Positions 1 to 7,257 of a stretch of DNA of 64,000 nt are shown piece by piece. The stretch's first letter is position 1. Each line of letters starts with the position of its first letter. The stretch is from JAAZNO01 sp964508025 (GTDB lineage Bacteria; Chloroflexota; Anaerolineae; B4-G1; SLSP01): contig CAZDSF010000006.1 in assembly GCA_964508025.1 (NCBI GenBank), forward strand, positions 1-64,000, written 5' to 3'. Both the position numbers and the translations under genes were made by a program. The notes under the pieces were generated by a model. It was not told where the DNA came from. It saw only the letters and a list, made by a program, of their open reading frames with translations, and made no database searches.

Positions 1-1214
1 TGATTTTGGAGGACGGGTCGTGGGGACGTGCAGGAGTGCCCTCCGGCGCTTCGACCGGCTCACGTGAGGCGTTGGAGCTGCGCGACGACGACAAGAGCCG
101 CTATGGCGGCAAGGGTGTGCTGAAGGCTGTGGATAACGTGAATGAGGTTATCGCGCCGGAACTTATCGGTTGGGACGCCACCGATCAGAAAGGCATTGAC
201 AATTTCATGATCGCGCTCGATGGCACGCCCACCAAGTCGAAGCTGGGCGCCAACGCGATTCTCGGCGTCTCGCTCGCGGTCGCCAAGGCTGCCGCCAGCT
301 ACCTGGAGATGCCGCTTTACCGCTACATCGGCGGGACCTACGCGCACGTGCTGCCCGTGCCCATGATGAATATCCTCAACGGCGGCAAGCATGCGACGGA
401 CGGCCCCGATCTTCAGGAGTTCATGGCGATGCCCGTGGGCGCGCCCACCTTTGCGGAGGCGCTGCGCTGGGGCGCGGAGACGTATCACAGCCTCAAGTCG
501 GTACTCAAGAAGCGCGGGTACAACGTGGGCATCGGCGATGAGGGCGGTTTTGCTCCCAGCCTCAAGAGCAACGAAGAGGCGATTGAAGTCATTTTGGAAG
601 CCATCCAGAAGGCCGGGTACGAGCCGGGCAAGGATATCTGGATTGCGCTCGATCCGGCAGCTTCCGAGATCTACGAGGAAGGCAAGTACGATCTCAAGAA
701 AGAAGGGCGCGTCCTTTCCAGCGAGGAGATGGTGGAGTTCTACGCCAACTGGGTAGCGAAATACCCCATCATCAGCATCGAAGATGGCCTGGCGGAGGAT
801 GACTGGGACGGCTTCAAGCTGATGATGGCCCGCCTGGGCGGCCAGATCCAGATCATGGGTGATGACCTGCTGGTGACGAACACCGAGTACATTGCGCGCG
901 CCATCAAGGAGAAGGCGGCGAACTCGGTGCTGATCAAGCTCAATCAGATCGGCTCGCTCACGGAGACCATCGCGGCGGTTCAGATGGCGCAGCGGCACGG
1001 CTGGACGGCGGTGGTTTCGCACCGCTCTGGCGAGACCGACGATAGCACCATCGCCGATCTGGCGGTAGCGCTCAACACGGGCCAGATCAAGACCGGCGCC
1101 CCCTGCCGGATGGATCGTGTAGCCAAGTATAACCAGCTGCTCCGCATCGAGGAAGAGCTGGGTGAAGAGGCCGTGTACGCGGGGATGGCGGCGTTCACCA
1201 ATCTGGGCAAGTAA
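1..1214 (+). CDS. eno: Enolase (5' end cut off by window edge)
   Basis: Enolase interconverts 2-phosphoglycerate and phosphoenolpyruvate in glycolysis; it is a cytosolic, Mg-dependent enzyme. The reading frame is already open at base 3, and the visible protein begins just before the PSGASTG loop, so roughly the first 25 codons lie outside the window. Family signatures in order are PSGASTG, GDEGGFAP, SIEDGLAEDDWD and GDDLLVTN (metal ligands), VLIKLNQIGSLTET (catalytic Lys), SHRSGETDD and the C-terminal AKYNQLLRIEEELG. About 403 residues are present against a usual 420-435. The segment GAPCRMDR replaces the commoner GSxxR-type sequence before the C-terminal helix, a tolerated variation. The gene ends in TAA and is followed by a strong terminator, so it is the last gene of its transcript. 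Confidence 0.97.
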   Translation, partial: ILEDGSWGRAGVPSGASTGSREALELRDDDKSRYGGKGVLKAVDNVNEVIAPELIGWDATDQKGIDNFMIALDGTPTKSKLGANAILGVSLAVAKAAASYLEMPLYRYIGGTYAHVLPVPMMNILNGGKHATDGPDLQEFMAMPVGAPTFAEALRWGAETYHSLKSVLKKRGYNVGIGDEGGFAPSLKSNEEAIEVILEAIQKAGYEPGKDIWIALDPAASEIYEEGKYDLKKEGRVLSSEEMVEFYANWVAKYPIISIEDGLAEDDWDGFKLMMARLGGQIQIMGDDLLVTNTEYIARAIKEKAANSVLIKLNQIGSLTETIAAVQMAQRHGWTAVVSHRSGETDDSTIADLAVALNTGQIKTGAPCRMDRVAKYNQLLRIEEELGEEAVYAGMAAFTNLGK

Positions 1215-1243
1215 GCGCAAAAGCGAGCAAGCGAAAAAGCGAG

Positions 1244-1279
1244 TCAGCGAGCCGGCATGCCGGCTCGCTGATTTGTTTT
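1244..1279 (+). terminator. Rho-independent terminator after eno
   Basis: A perfect palindrome with 14-base arms (1244-1257 and 1258-1271, core GAGCCGGC/GCCGGCTC) is followed by TTTGTTTTG. It lies 30 bases after the eno stop codon and before a convergent gene. The reverse strand lacks a T run, so it probably acts mainly on eno. Confidence 0.85.
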
Positions 1280-1332
1280 GCGGGTATAGGATCCTGAACG
1301 CAGATTGCGCAGATGATACGGATTGACGCGGA

Positions 1333-2364
1333 TCAAGCCGACGTTGTACCGAGATACGCATCCAGCGCCTTCGCTACGGGCCAGGCGGCGCTATCGGTGT
1401 TGCCGATGACGGTGAGCAGTGCATCCTGGGCGGGGTAGACGCGGGAGAGCAGGCTCACGCCGGGATCTTCGCCCATCACGCAATAAGAGGTCACTTTGCC
1501 GGCGGTGTGACGCAGCCAGACGCCGTAGCCGTAGCCGGAGGCGTCGTCTTCGGCGACCTGGAGCGCGAGCATCCGCGCGGTCATCTCCGGCGAGAGGAGG
1601 CGGTGCTCGCGCAGGGCGTCCCAGAAGCGCGCCATATCGGGCGCGGTGGTGAAGGCACCGCCATCGGGCTGCCCGTAGGCGGGCACGGCGAAGATGTTGG
1701 TGCGCCAGGCGCCATCTTCTTCCTCGATGTAGCCGTAGGCGGTGCGCTCCGGCAGCGCGTGCATGGGGAAGTAACCGGTGTCCAGCATCCCCGCGCGCTT
1801 GAGGATGTGCTCCGTGACGGTATCCACGTAGCGCTGCCCGGTGACGGCTTCGATGATCAGCCCCAGCAGCACATAACCGCCGTTGTTGTAGGAGAAGCGC
1901 TCCCCTGGCGCGAATTTCATCGGCTGATGTTGAAACAAGGGTAGCAGGTCGCGCGGGCCGTGGAGCGTGTAGACGGGCGTTCGCTCCCACAACGCCGCGA
2001 AATCATCCATGAACTCTTCATCGAAGTAATCCGGCGCGCCGGAGGTGTGCGTGAGCAGGTGATGGACGGTGATGCCGGAGTCGAAGTGGGGGAAATCGGC
2101 TTCGACCAGCTCCAGCAGCCGCGAATCGAAGCGCAGCCGGCCTTGCTCCACCAGTTGGCAAATCGCTGTGGCGGTGAAGACTTTGCTGCCCGAAGCCATC
2201 CCAAAGCGGGTCTCTGGCGTGTTGAGCAGGCGCTCGGCGCGGTTGGCGTAGCCGTAGCCTTGCGCGAAGATGACGTCGTGGCCCTCGCGCACCCAGACGA
2301 CGCCGGTGAAAGCGGGCGCGCTGGCTTCGACGAGATGGGCGAGCGTGGCGGGATTTAGCGGCAT
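1333..2364 (-). CDS. Serine hydrolase, beta-lactamase class C / DD-peptidase family
   Basis: A 343-residue member of the beta-lactamase-related serine hydrolases (PF00144), which includes class C beta-lactamases, DD-peptidases and esterases. The nucleophile motif is S58-G-S-K61, the second motif is Y159-N-N161, and an HTAG sequence near residue 290 is a plausible third motif. There is no signal peptide in this translation, so a cytoplasmic esterase or peptidase role is as likely as a cell-wall role. The frame is open far upstream, but the start at 2364 is chosen because AAGGAGCTACTT precedes the ATG; upstream codons read as Arg-rich shadow sequence. It converges with eno and is divided from the next minus-strand gene by a low-complexity spacer. 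The substrate cannot be deduced. Confidence 0.88.
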   Translation of the reverse strand: MPLNPATLAHLVEASAPAFTGVVWVREGHDVIFAQGYGYANRAERLLNTPETRFGMASGSKVFTATAICQLVEQGRLRFDSRLLELVEADFPHFDSGITVHHLLTHTSGAPDYFDEEFMDDFAALWERTPVYTLHGPRDLLPLFQHQPMKFAPGERFSYNNGGYVLLGLIIEAVTGQRYVDTVTEHILKRAGMLDTGYFPMHALPERTAYGYIEEEDGAWRTNIFAVPAYGQPDGGAFTTAPDMARFWDALREHRLLSPEMTARMLALQVAEDDASGYGYGVWLRHTAGKVTSYCVMGEDPGVSLLSRVYPAQDALLTVIGNTDSAAWPVAKALDAYLGTTSA

Positions 2365-2390
2365 AAGTAGCTCCTTGTGGATTATATTGA

Positions 2391-2441
2391 CGGACGACCG
2401 GAGACCGACGACCGGTCGTCCGTCATCCGTCCTCGGTCTTC
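2391..2441. repeat. Low-complexity 'GACGACCGG' spacer, copy 1
   Basis: This spacer is built of variants of GACCG/CGGTC words and contains the 14-base palindrome GACGACCGGTCGTC (2407-2420). Closely related words recur at 3650-3722, so the LysM/CAP lipoprotein gene is bracketed by the same sequence type. Confidence 0.6.
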
Positions 2442-3647
2442 TTATTGTGGGCGCCCGAAATTGGCGATGAAGTAGTAGCTGCCCAGGTGATTGGGCACGA
2501 CGGCGATGCCGATCTCTGTGACCCAGGTGCTCAGGATGGTGCGGCGATGCCAGTCGTTGGGCGGGACTTCGTCCATCCACCAGAAGACGGCTTGTTGCGG
2601 GGTTCTGCTGTAGACGATACATTCGGCTGCGCCGACGGCGGGATAGCCCGCGCGGATGACGCGCATTTTGACCGTGGAGCCATCCGAGCCGGTGTGGTTG
2701 CAGGAACCGCGCTGCTGGCAATCCAGCCCGTGGAGGTAGGCTGCCTGCGCGAGGGTGTCGTTCCAACGGAAAGGCCCCAGCCCGGCGGCGGCGCGCTCGG
2801 CGTTGATGAGGGCGAAGACTTCTCCGGGCCAGCCGGCGATTTCGGCGGGCGCGGTGATGCCCAATGGCGGCGGTGCTGCGGGTGGTGCAGGCGGCGGCGC
2901 GGCTGCGATTGCTGCGGGGGTGGGGGTGTTCGCTGTGACGGCAGGCGCCGGTGCGGCGGTTGGTGGTGCGGCAGCCACGGCGGCGCGCGCGGCGATCTCG
3001 ACGGGTACTTCCAGCGGCAGGATCAACGGCTGCCCGATGTGCAGCACGTCGGCGTTGCTCAGCTCGTTGACAGCGACTAATGCCACAAAATCCAGCCCGT
3101 ATTTGTTGGCGATGCCGATGACGGTGTCGCCGCTCTGCACTTCATAGACGGTCCAGAAGGGCGAAGCGCCGCGCCAGGCTTCGGCGGCGGGCAGCTCGAG
3201 CGTCTGTCCGGCGTAGAGGGTAGTGGAGACGCCCATTCTGTTTGCCAGCTGGATCGCAGCCATGGGCAGGCCGTGGCGCATGGCGAGCGCCAGGAGTGTG
3301 TCGCCAGGTTGGACGGTGTAGGGTGTGCTGGCAGGTGCGGCTTCGATGGGGGCGCCTTCTGGCGGGGCAGCGATTTCGGCGGCGACTTCGACGCCGGCGA
3401 CTTCGACGCCGGTGAGCGCTGCGTGGCCCGGCAGTGCTCCGGGTGTGGGGGTGACGGTGGGCAGGATGAGGTAGACGAGGGTGGGGGTGGGTTCGAGGCT
3501 CGCGGCGTTGGGCGTTTCCGACAGCGGCGGCGTTCCCGCCTGCGCGGCGCAAGCGCCCAGCACGCTCAGCGCGAGGAGTGCGGCGACTGTTGTCAAAAAA
3601 TAGTTAATAGATTGTTGATGCCTGTTTTGACGCATTTTCATTGGCAT
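2442..3647 (-). CDS. Lipoprotein with two LysM domains and a C-terminal CAP (SCP/PR1) domain
   Basis: A 401-residue exported protein. The N-terminus has a basic stretch, a hydrophobic run and a lipobox (VLGAC, Cys near residue 29), predicting a lipid-anchored surface protein. Two LysM peptidoglycan/glycan-binding repeats follow (cores YTVQPGDTLLALAMRHG and YEVQSGDTVIGIANKYG, each ending in a GQxLxLP motif). An Ala/Pro/Thr linker of about 60 residues then leads to a CAP domain (LINAERAAAGLGPF, LAQAAYLHG, NHTGSDGS, and a late NDWHRRTILS segment). CAP proteins are cysteine-rich-secretory-type extracellular proteins whose bacterial roles are mostly unknown. The first of three clustered ATGs (3647, 3641, 3635) is used; none has a strong SD. 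The open frame further upstream is not coding in character. Confidence 0.88.
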   Translation of the reverse strand: MPMKMRQNRHQQSINYFLTTVAALLALSVLGACAAQAGTPPLSETPNAASLEPTPTLVYLILPTVTPTPGALPGHAALTGVEVAGVEVAAEIAAPPEGAPIEAAPASTPYTVQPGDTLLALAMRHGLPMAAIQLANRMGVSTTLYAGQTLELPAAEAWRGASPFWTVYEVQSGDTVIGIANKYGLDFVALVAVNELSNADVLHIGQPLILPLEVPVEIAARAAVAAAPPTAAPAPAVTANTPTPAAIAAAPPPAPPAAPPPLGITAPAEIAGWPGEVFALINAERAAAGLGPFRWNDTLAQAAYLHGLDCQQRGSCNHTGSDGSTVKMRVIRAGYPAVGAAECIVYSRTPQQAVFWWMDEVPPNDWHRRTILSTWVTEIGIAVVPNHLGSYYFIANFGRPQ

Positions 3648-3649
3648 GG

Positions 3650-3722
3650 TTTTGACCGAAGACCGGGGACGGATGACCGAAATGGAACGTAGAAGCCCGG
3701 TCGTCGGTCTGCGGTCTGGTTC
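3650..3722. repeat. Low-complexity 'GACCG/CGGTC' spacer, copy 2
   Basis: This spacer has the same word composition as 2391-2441 (ACCGAAGACCGG, GACGGATGACCGA, CGGTCGTCGGTCTGCGGTC). It sits directly upstream of the LysM/CAP lipoprotein start, on the other side of that gene from copy 1. It probably also holds that gene's leader. Confidence 0.55.
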
Positions 3723-3828
3723 ACACTCATGGTTAGCGATTAGCGTTACTATACCCGAAGTGGTGTAAAATGCCAGAGGGTTGTACAATATAGGGGATTG
3801 CTCATTTTTACCGAAAGGAGCCAACGCG

Positions 3829-5025
3829 ATGAAGGTGGTGATTATTGGCAGCGGCGTGGCAGGGATGACGGCGGCGCTAGACCTCGCGAAGGTCGAGGGT
3901 GTGGAGGTGGATCTCTATACGGATGAGGCGCATTCGTACTATTATCGTCCGCAGGTGACAAATTTTCTGGCGGGGGTGATGCCGCTGGAGCGGGTGTTCC
4001 TGCATCCGCAGGCGTGGTATGAGGAGCGCGGCGTGCGGCTGCACCTCAATGCGCCTGTGGCGCGGTTGAAGCCGGAGCAGAAGCAGATTGTGCTGGAAGA
4101 TGGGACGGCGGTGGCTTACGATAAGCTGTTGCTGACTACTGGCAGCTGCCCATTCGTGCCGCCCATCGCGGGTGTGGAGAAGGCCGGGGTGTTTACGGTG
4201 CGCACGCTCGCGGATGCGTTGGCGATCAAGGCTTATGCGCGGCAGTGCCGCGAGGGGCTGGTGGTGGGCGGCGGGTTGTTGGGCCTGGAAGCGGCGCGCG
4301 CGCTCAAGGGGATGGGCCTGGAGGTGACGATTGTGGAGTTTGCGCCCCGGCTGATGCCGATGCAGCTCGATAATGACGGGGCGGCGATTTTGCAGGGTTT
4401 TGTCGAGAGCCAGGGGTACCGGGTATTTCTGGGCGTGAGCGCCAAGGCGGTGCTCGGCGACGGCAAGGTGGAAGGGGTGTTGCTCTCTAATGGCGAAACG
4501 CTCCCCGCGCAGATGATGATTGTGGCGGCAGGCGTGCGTCCCAACATCAAACTGGCGCAGGAGGCGGGGCTGGCGGTGGATCGCGGCGTGCTGGTGGATG
4601 CACAAATGCAGACAAGCGCGCCGGATGTGTACGCGGCGGGCGATGTGGCCCGTTTCGAGGGCATCTGCTGGGCGATTGTGCCCACGGCGCAGGCGCAGGC
4701 GCGGATTGCAGTTTCCAATATTCTGGGCCAGGAGGCGCGTTATGAGAATCTCGCCCCGGCGACGGCGCTCAAGGTGGTGGGCATCGAGGTCAATTCGATG
4801 GGGGTGATCCAGTGCCCGGACCCTGCATTTGAGGAATTTCGTTATGCGACGCCGGACGCCTCAGTGTATCGGAAGATTGTTCTGCACCAGGAAGCCGGCG
4901 GCAATAGCGTCATCGTGGGCGCCATTGCCATCAACGATAAGGCGCTAGCAAAGAAGCTCGGCGCGCTCATTGAGCAGCGGGCGTTGATGACCCCCGAAGA
5001 GGCGCGGACGTTGGTGGGCGGTTAA
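3829..5025 (+). CDS. FAD-dependent NAD(P)H oxidoreductase (rubredoxin/nitrite reductase type)
   Basis: A 398-residue pyridine nucleotide-disulfide oxidoreductase-like flavoprotein (Pyr_redox_2). The FAD-binding motif GSGVAGMTAA is at residues 7-16, the NAD(P)-binding Rossmann motif GGGLLGLEAA at about 147, and the second FAD motif VYAAGDVA near 268. A small C-terminal domain like that of rubredoxin-NAD reductases follows. There is no CxxxxC redox pair, which argues against a disulfide reductase; transfer of electrons from NAD(P)H to rubredoxin, ferredoxin or oxygen is likelier. The ATG at 3829 follows GAAAGGAG at good spacing; the upstream 16 in-frame codons are discarded. It appears to be transcribed alone. 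Confidence 0.88.
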   Translation: MKVVIIGSGVAGMTAALDLAKVEGVEVDLYTDEAHSYYYRPQVTNFLAGVMPLERVFLHPQAWYEERGVRLHLNAPVARLKPEQKQIVLEDGTAVAYDKLLLTTGSCPFVPPIAGVEKAGVFTVRTLADALAIKAYARQCREGLVVGGGLLGLEAARALKGMGLEVTIVEFAPRLMPMQLDNDGAAILQGFVESQGYRVFLGVSAKAVLGDGKVEGVLLSNGETLPAQMMIVAAGVRPNIKLAQEAGLAVDRGVLVDAQMQTSAPDVYAAGDVARFEGICWAIVPTAQAQARIAVSNILGQEARYENLAPATALKVVGIEVNSMGVIQCPDPAFEEFRYATPDASVYRKIVLHQEAGGNSVIVGAIAINDKALAKKLGALIEQRALMTPEEARTLVGG

Positions 5026-5028
5026 GAG

Positions 5029-5106
5029 TTGCGGGTTGCGGGTTGCTGATGGCTTGAGACCTGCGGCTTGCGACTTGTCGCTTTTTCGCTGATTCGTTGA
5101 CTCGTT
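5029..5106. repeat. Low-complexity intergenic words
   Basis: This stretch holds tandem GTTGCGG and CTTGCG words followed by CGCTTTTTCGCTGATTCG. The second part is the reverse complement of the GCGAAAAAGCGA-type words at 1216-1245 and 33075-33120, one of several dispersed intergenic word families in this window. Confidence 0.5.
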
Positions 5107-5125
5107 TTTTCTCTGGAGGATGACA

Positions 5126-5932
5126 ATGAAACGTTTCGATATGCGCGTGGTTTTCGGAATTTTGTTGGTGGCGTTGGGGGGCTTGTTCCTGTTGCAAAAC
5201 TTCGACATCATTCCCTCGGATCTGCCCTTGCTATGGATGGCGGTCTTTGCCATCAGCGGGCTGGTGTTCCTGTACTTGTTTTTCACGGATATGCAGCAGT
5301 GGTGGCCGCTGATTCCGGGATTCTCGCTGCTCGGTTTGGCGGCGTTGATCGGCTTGCCCTCGCTGCTCCCCTGGTTCCCCGGCGATGCCGGCGCGGCGCT
5401 GTTCTTGGGGATGATCGGCTTGTCGTTTGTTGTTATCTTCGTTATCACGGCGACCCGTGAGTGGTGGGCGTTGATTCCCGGCTTCGCGTTGTTAGGGCTG
5501 GCGGCCCTGATTGGGCTGCCGGCGTTGCTGCCGCAGTTGCCTTCGGAGCTGGGCGTGGGTGTGTTTCTGGGGATGATCGGCCTGGCATTCCTGGGAATTC
5601 TGCTGGTGAGCCGGGGCCGTGAGTGGTGGGCGCTGATTCCCGGCGGGGCGCTGGCTTCGGTGGCGGCGTTGATCGGGCTGACGCCTTTCCTGCGGGGAGA
5701 GGCCGCTGTGGGCGTGATGATGCTGGGACTGGCGCTGACGTTCGCGGTAGTGGCCCTGCTCGCGCCGCGCGAGGAGCCGCGCCGGTGGGCGTGGATTCCC
5801 AGCGGCATCCTGGCGCTGATGGGGCTGCTCTTTGTTGCAGCGGCGACGCGCCTGGCGGGTTACATCCTTCCGCTGGCGCTGATTCTTGGCGGGGGATACT
5901 TCATCTTCCGCTCGCTGCGGGCGCGCGAGTGA
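5126..5932 (+). CDS. Multi-pass membrane protein built from ~60-residue repeats (LiaF-like N-terminus)
   Basis: A 268-residue, very hydrophobic protein of unknown function. The N-terminal 45 residues (FGILLVALGGLFLLQNF) resemble the LiaI/LiaF-type transmembrane region. The rest is an internal tandem array: WWPLIPG-LLGLAALIGLP-LLP is repeated three more times as WWALIPG or WAWIPSG units of about 55-60 residues, each giving two membrane spans. About eight to ten spans are expected. The ATG at 5126 is preferred over 5120 because the SD GGAGG (5115-5119) touches the latter. The stop codon overlaps the ATG of the next gene (TGATG), so the two are translationally coupled. Proteins of this kind are often linked to envelope stress responses; this is inference. 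Confidence 0.82.
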   Translation: MKRFDMRVVFGILLVALGGLFLLQNFDIIPSDLPLLWMAVFAISGLVFLYLFFTDMQQWWPLIPGFSLLGLAALIGLPSLLPWFPGDAGAALFLGMIGLSFVVIFVITATREWWALIPGFALLGLAALIGLPALLPQLPSELGVGVFLGMIGLAFLGILLVSRGREWWALIPGGALASVAALIGLTPFLRGEAAVGVMMLGLALTFAVVALLAPREEPRRWAWIPSGILALMGLLFVAAATRLAGYILPLALILGGGYFIFRSLRARE

Positions 5933-6912
5933 TGAAAAATCCATTTTGGAATGCGGAGCAGCGCCGCCTGCGGACGCTGTGGCGGCTGGTGGGGCAAATT
6001 CTGTTGTTGATCGTGCTTTCCAGCTGCCTCGGTGCGGTTTTCCTGGTACCGGGGATGCTCGGCGGCGCGCTGGGAACGCAGATCGAGGAAGCGGCGCTCC
6101 GCCTGACGAATCTGATGATGCTGCCGGCGACGCTGCTGAGCGTCTGGCTTGCGGGGCGCTTTCTGGATCGGCGGCGCTTCGCCGATTTTGGCATGGGCAT
6201 TGACCGTAACTGGTGGCTCGATCTGGGTGTGGGGTTGGCGCTGGGCGCGCTGCTGATGGCGGCGATCTTCCTGGTGGAATGGGCGGCGGGGTGGATCACC
6301 ATTACCGGGACGCTACGCGCGGATTCCTTTGGCGGTAACTTCTCGCTGGCGCTGCTCTTCAGCCTGTTGTTGTATCTGGCGGTAGGTATCTACGAGGAAT
6401 TGCTGTTTCGCGGCTACTTTCTGCGCAACCTGGCAGAGGGGCTGAAATTCCCAGGGATGACCCGCCACGGGGCGGTATGGCTGAGCTGGATTTTCACGTC
6501 CTTCGTTTTTGGGCTGGCGCACGCGCTCAATCCCAACGCCAGCGTAGTTAGCACGCTCAACATCGCGCTCGCGGGCATCTTCCTGGGCTTGGGCTACGTG
6601 CTCACGGGCAGCCTGGCGATTCCCATTGGATTGCACATCACCTGGAACTTCTTCCAGGGGACGGTCTTCGGCTTTCCCGTGAGCGGCGGCGCGGCGGCGA
6701 CCTCGTTTGTGGTCATTGAGCAGGGCGGGCCGGAGCTGTGGACAGGCGGCGCGTTTGGGCCGGAGGCGGGGCTGCTCGGCATCCTCGCGATGATCGCCGG
6801 TTCGCTGGCGACGCTGGCGTGGGTGCGGTGGCGCTACAAGCGTGTGGCGCTCGATCAGACGCTCGCGGAGTACACGCCAATCCTTCCGCCGCAATCCGAA
6901 CTCGAAGTTTGA
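5932..6912 (+). CDS. CPBP-family intramembrane glutamic protease
   Basis: A 326-residue multi-pass membrane protein of the CPBP (CAAX protease and bacteriocin-processing, Rce1-like) family. The catalytic signature is clear: EELLFRG (EExxxR) at about residue 154, FGLAHALNP (FxxxH-type) at about 198, and LHITWNFF (HxxxN) at about 232. The family cleaves substrates within the membrane; bacterial members have roles in immunity to bacteriocins, signalling or protein maturation. The start overlaps the previous stop by one base, so it is cotranslated with the repeat-built membrane protein. Its stop codon lies inside the -35 hexamer of the following B12 operon promoter, leaving no room for a terminator between them. 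Confidence 0.92.
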   Translation: MKNPFWNAEQRRLRTLWRLVGQILLLIVLSSCLGAVFLVPGMLGGALGTQIEEAALRLTNLMMLPATLLSVWLAGRFLDRRRFADFGMGIDRNWWLDLGVGLALGALLMAAIFLVEWAAGWITITGTLRADSFGGNFSLALLFSLLLYLAVGIYEELLFRGYFLRNLAEGLKFPGMTRHGAVWLSWIFTSFVFGLAHALNPNASVVSTLNIALAGIFLGLGYVLTGSLAIPIGLHITWNFFQGTVFGFPVSGGAAATSFVVIEQGGPELWTGGAFGPEAGLLGILAMIAGSLATLAWVRWRYKRVALDQTLAEYTPILPPQSELEV

Positions 6913-6936
6913 CATCCCCTTTACCGGGGTTATAAT
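6909..6936 (+). promoter_or_regulatory. Consensus sigma-70-type promoter for the B12 uptake operon
   Basis: TTGACA (6909-6914) and TATAAT (6931-6936), both perfect hexamers, are separated by 16 bases. The -35 box overlaps the stop codon of the CPBP gene. The predicted start near 6943 places the cobalamin riboswitch at the very 5' end of the transcript. Confidence 0.88.
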
Positions 6937-6943
6937 ACTGCCA

Positions 6944-7075
6944 TTGATGGAGGCGCCTTTGAGGCACGGAAGCCTGAGGCGTCAAGGGGAAGCCGGTCGA
7001 AGTCCGGCGCTGTCCCGCAACTGTAGCAACGGTCGTGTGGCCGTTGAAGCCAGGATACCCGCCTTCATCAGTACG
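6944..7075 (+). promoter_or_regulatory. Cobalamin (B12) riboswitch aptamer
   Basis: The conserved core of the cobalamin aptamer is readable: AAGGGGAAGCCGGTCGAAG (6984-7002), TCCGGCGCTGTCCCGCAACTG (about 7003-7023), a variable hairpin CAACGG...CCGTTG (7027-7046), and AGCCAGGATACCCGCC (7048-7063). These are the invariant segments of the family, in order and at normal spacing. It follows a consensus promoter and precedes a terminator hairpin at 7130-7168, the usual OFF-switch design: B12 binding should favour termination and lower expression of the uptake operon. Confidence 0.95.
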
Positions 7076-7129
7076 CGCGCAAAACCTTCGCGGAAAGGGG
7101 GTGGCGTATGAAGGATCCTTGCTTCTGGC

Positions 7130-7168
7130 AAGCCCTTCCCCTACCGACGTAAGGGGAAGGGCTTTTTT
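7130..7168 (+). terminator. Intrinsic terminator, expression platform of the riboswitch
   Basis: A 13-bp perfect stem AAGCCCTTCCCCT (7130-7142) / AGGGGAAGGGCTT (7152-7164) with a 9-base loop is followed by a T run to 7168. It sits about 55 bases after the aptamer and 90 bases before the first ORF, as expected for transcription attenuation. Confidence 0.92.
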
Positions 7169-7257
7169 GTTGGCCCTCTTCTGGCGGTCGGTAGAGGGCC
7201 TTGGTGTTTCGACGACCGTGTAGAATCTCATCAAGTCATTCAAGGAGATAGATACAC

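Noticed and set aside
60..1361. Long open frame on the minus strand across enolase
   Set aside because: Antisense shadow of a high-GC gene: Arg/His/Leu-rich, no domain, while the plus strand encodes a complete enolase core.
2365..2766. N-terminal extension of the serine hydrolase frame
   Set aside because: Reads as Arg/His/Pro-rich shadow of the LysM/CAP gene, and a good SD sits before the internal ATG at 2364.
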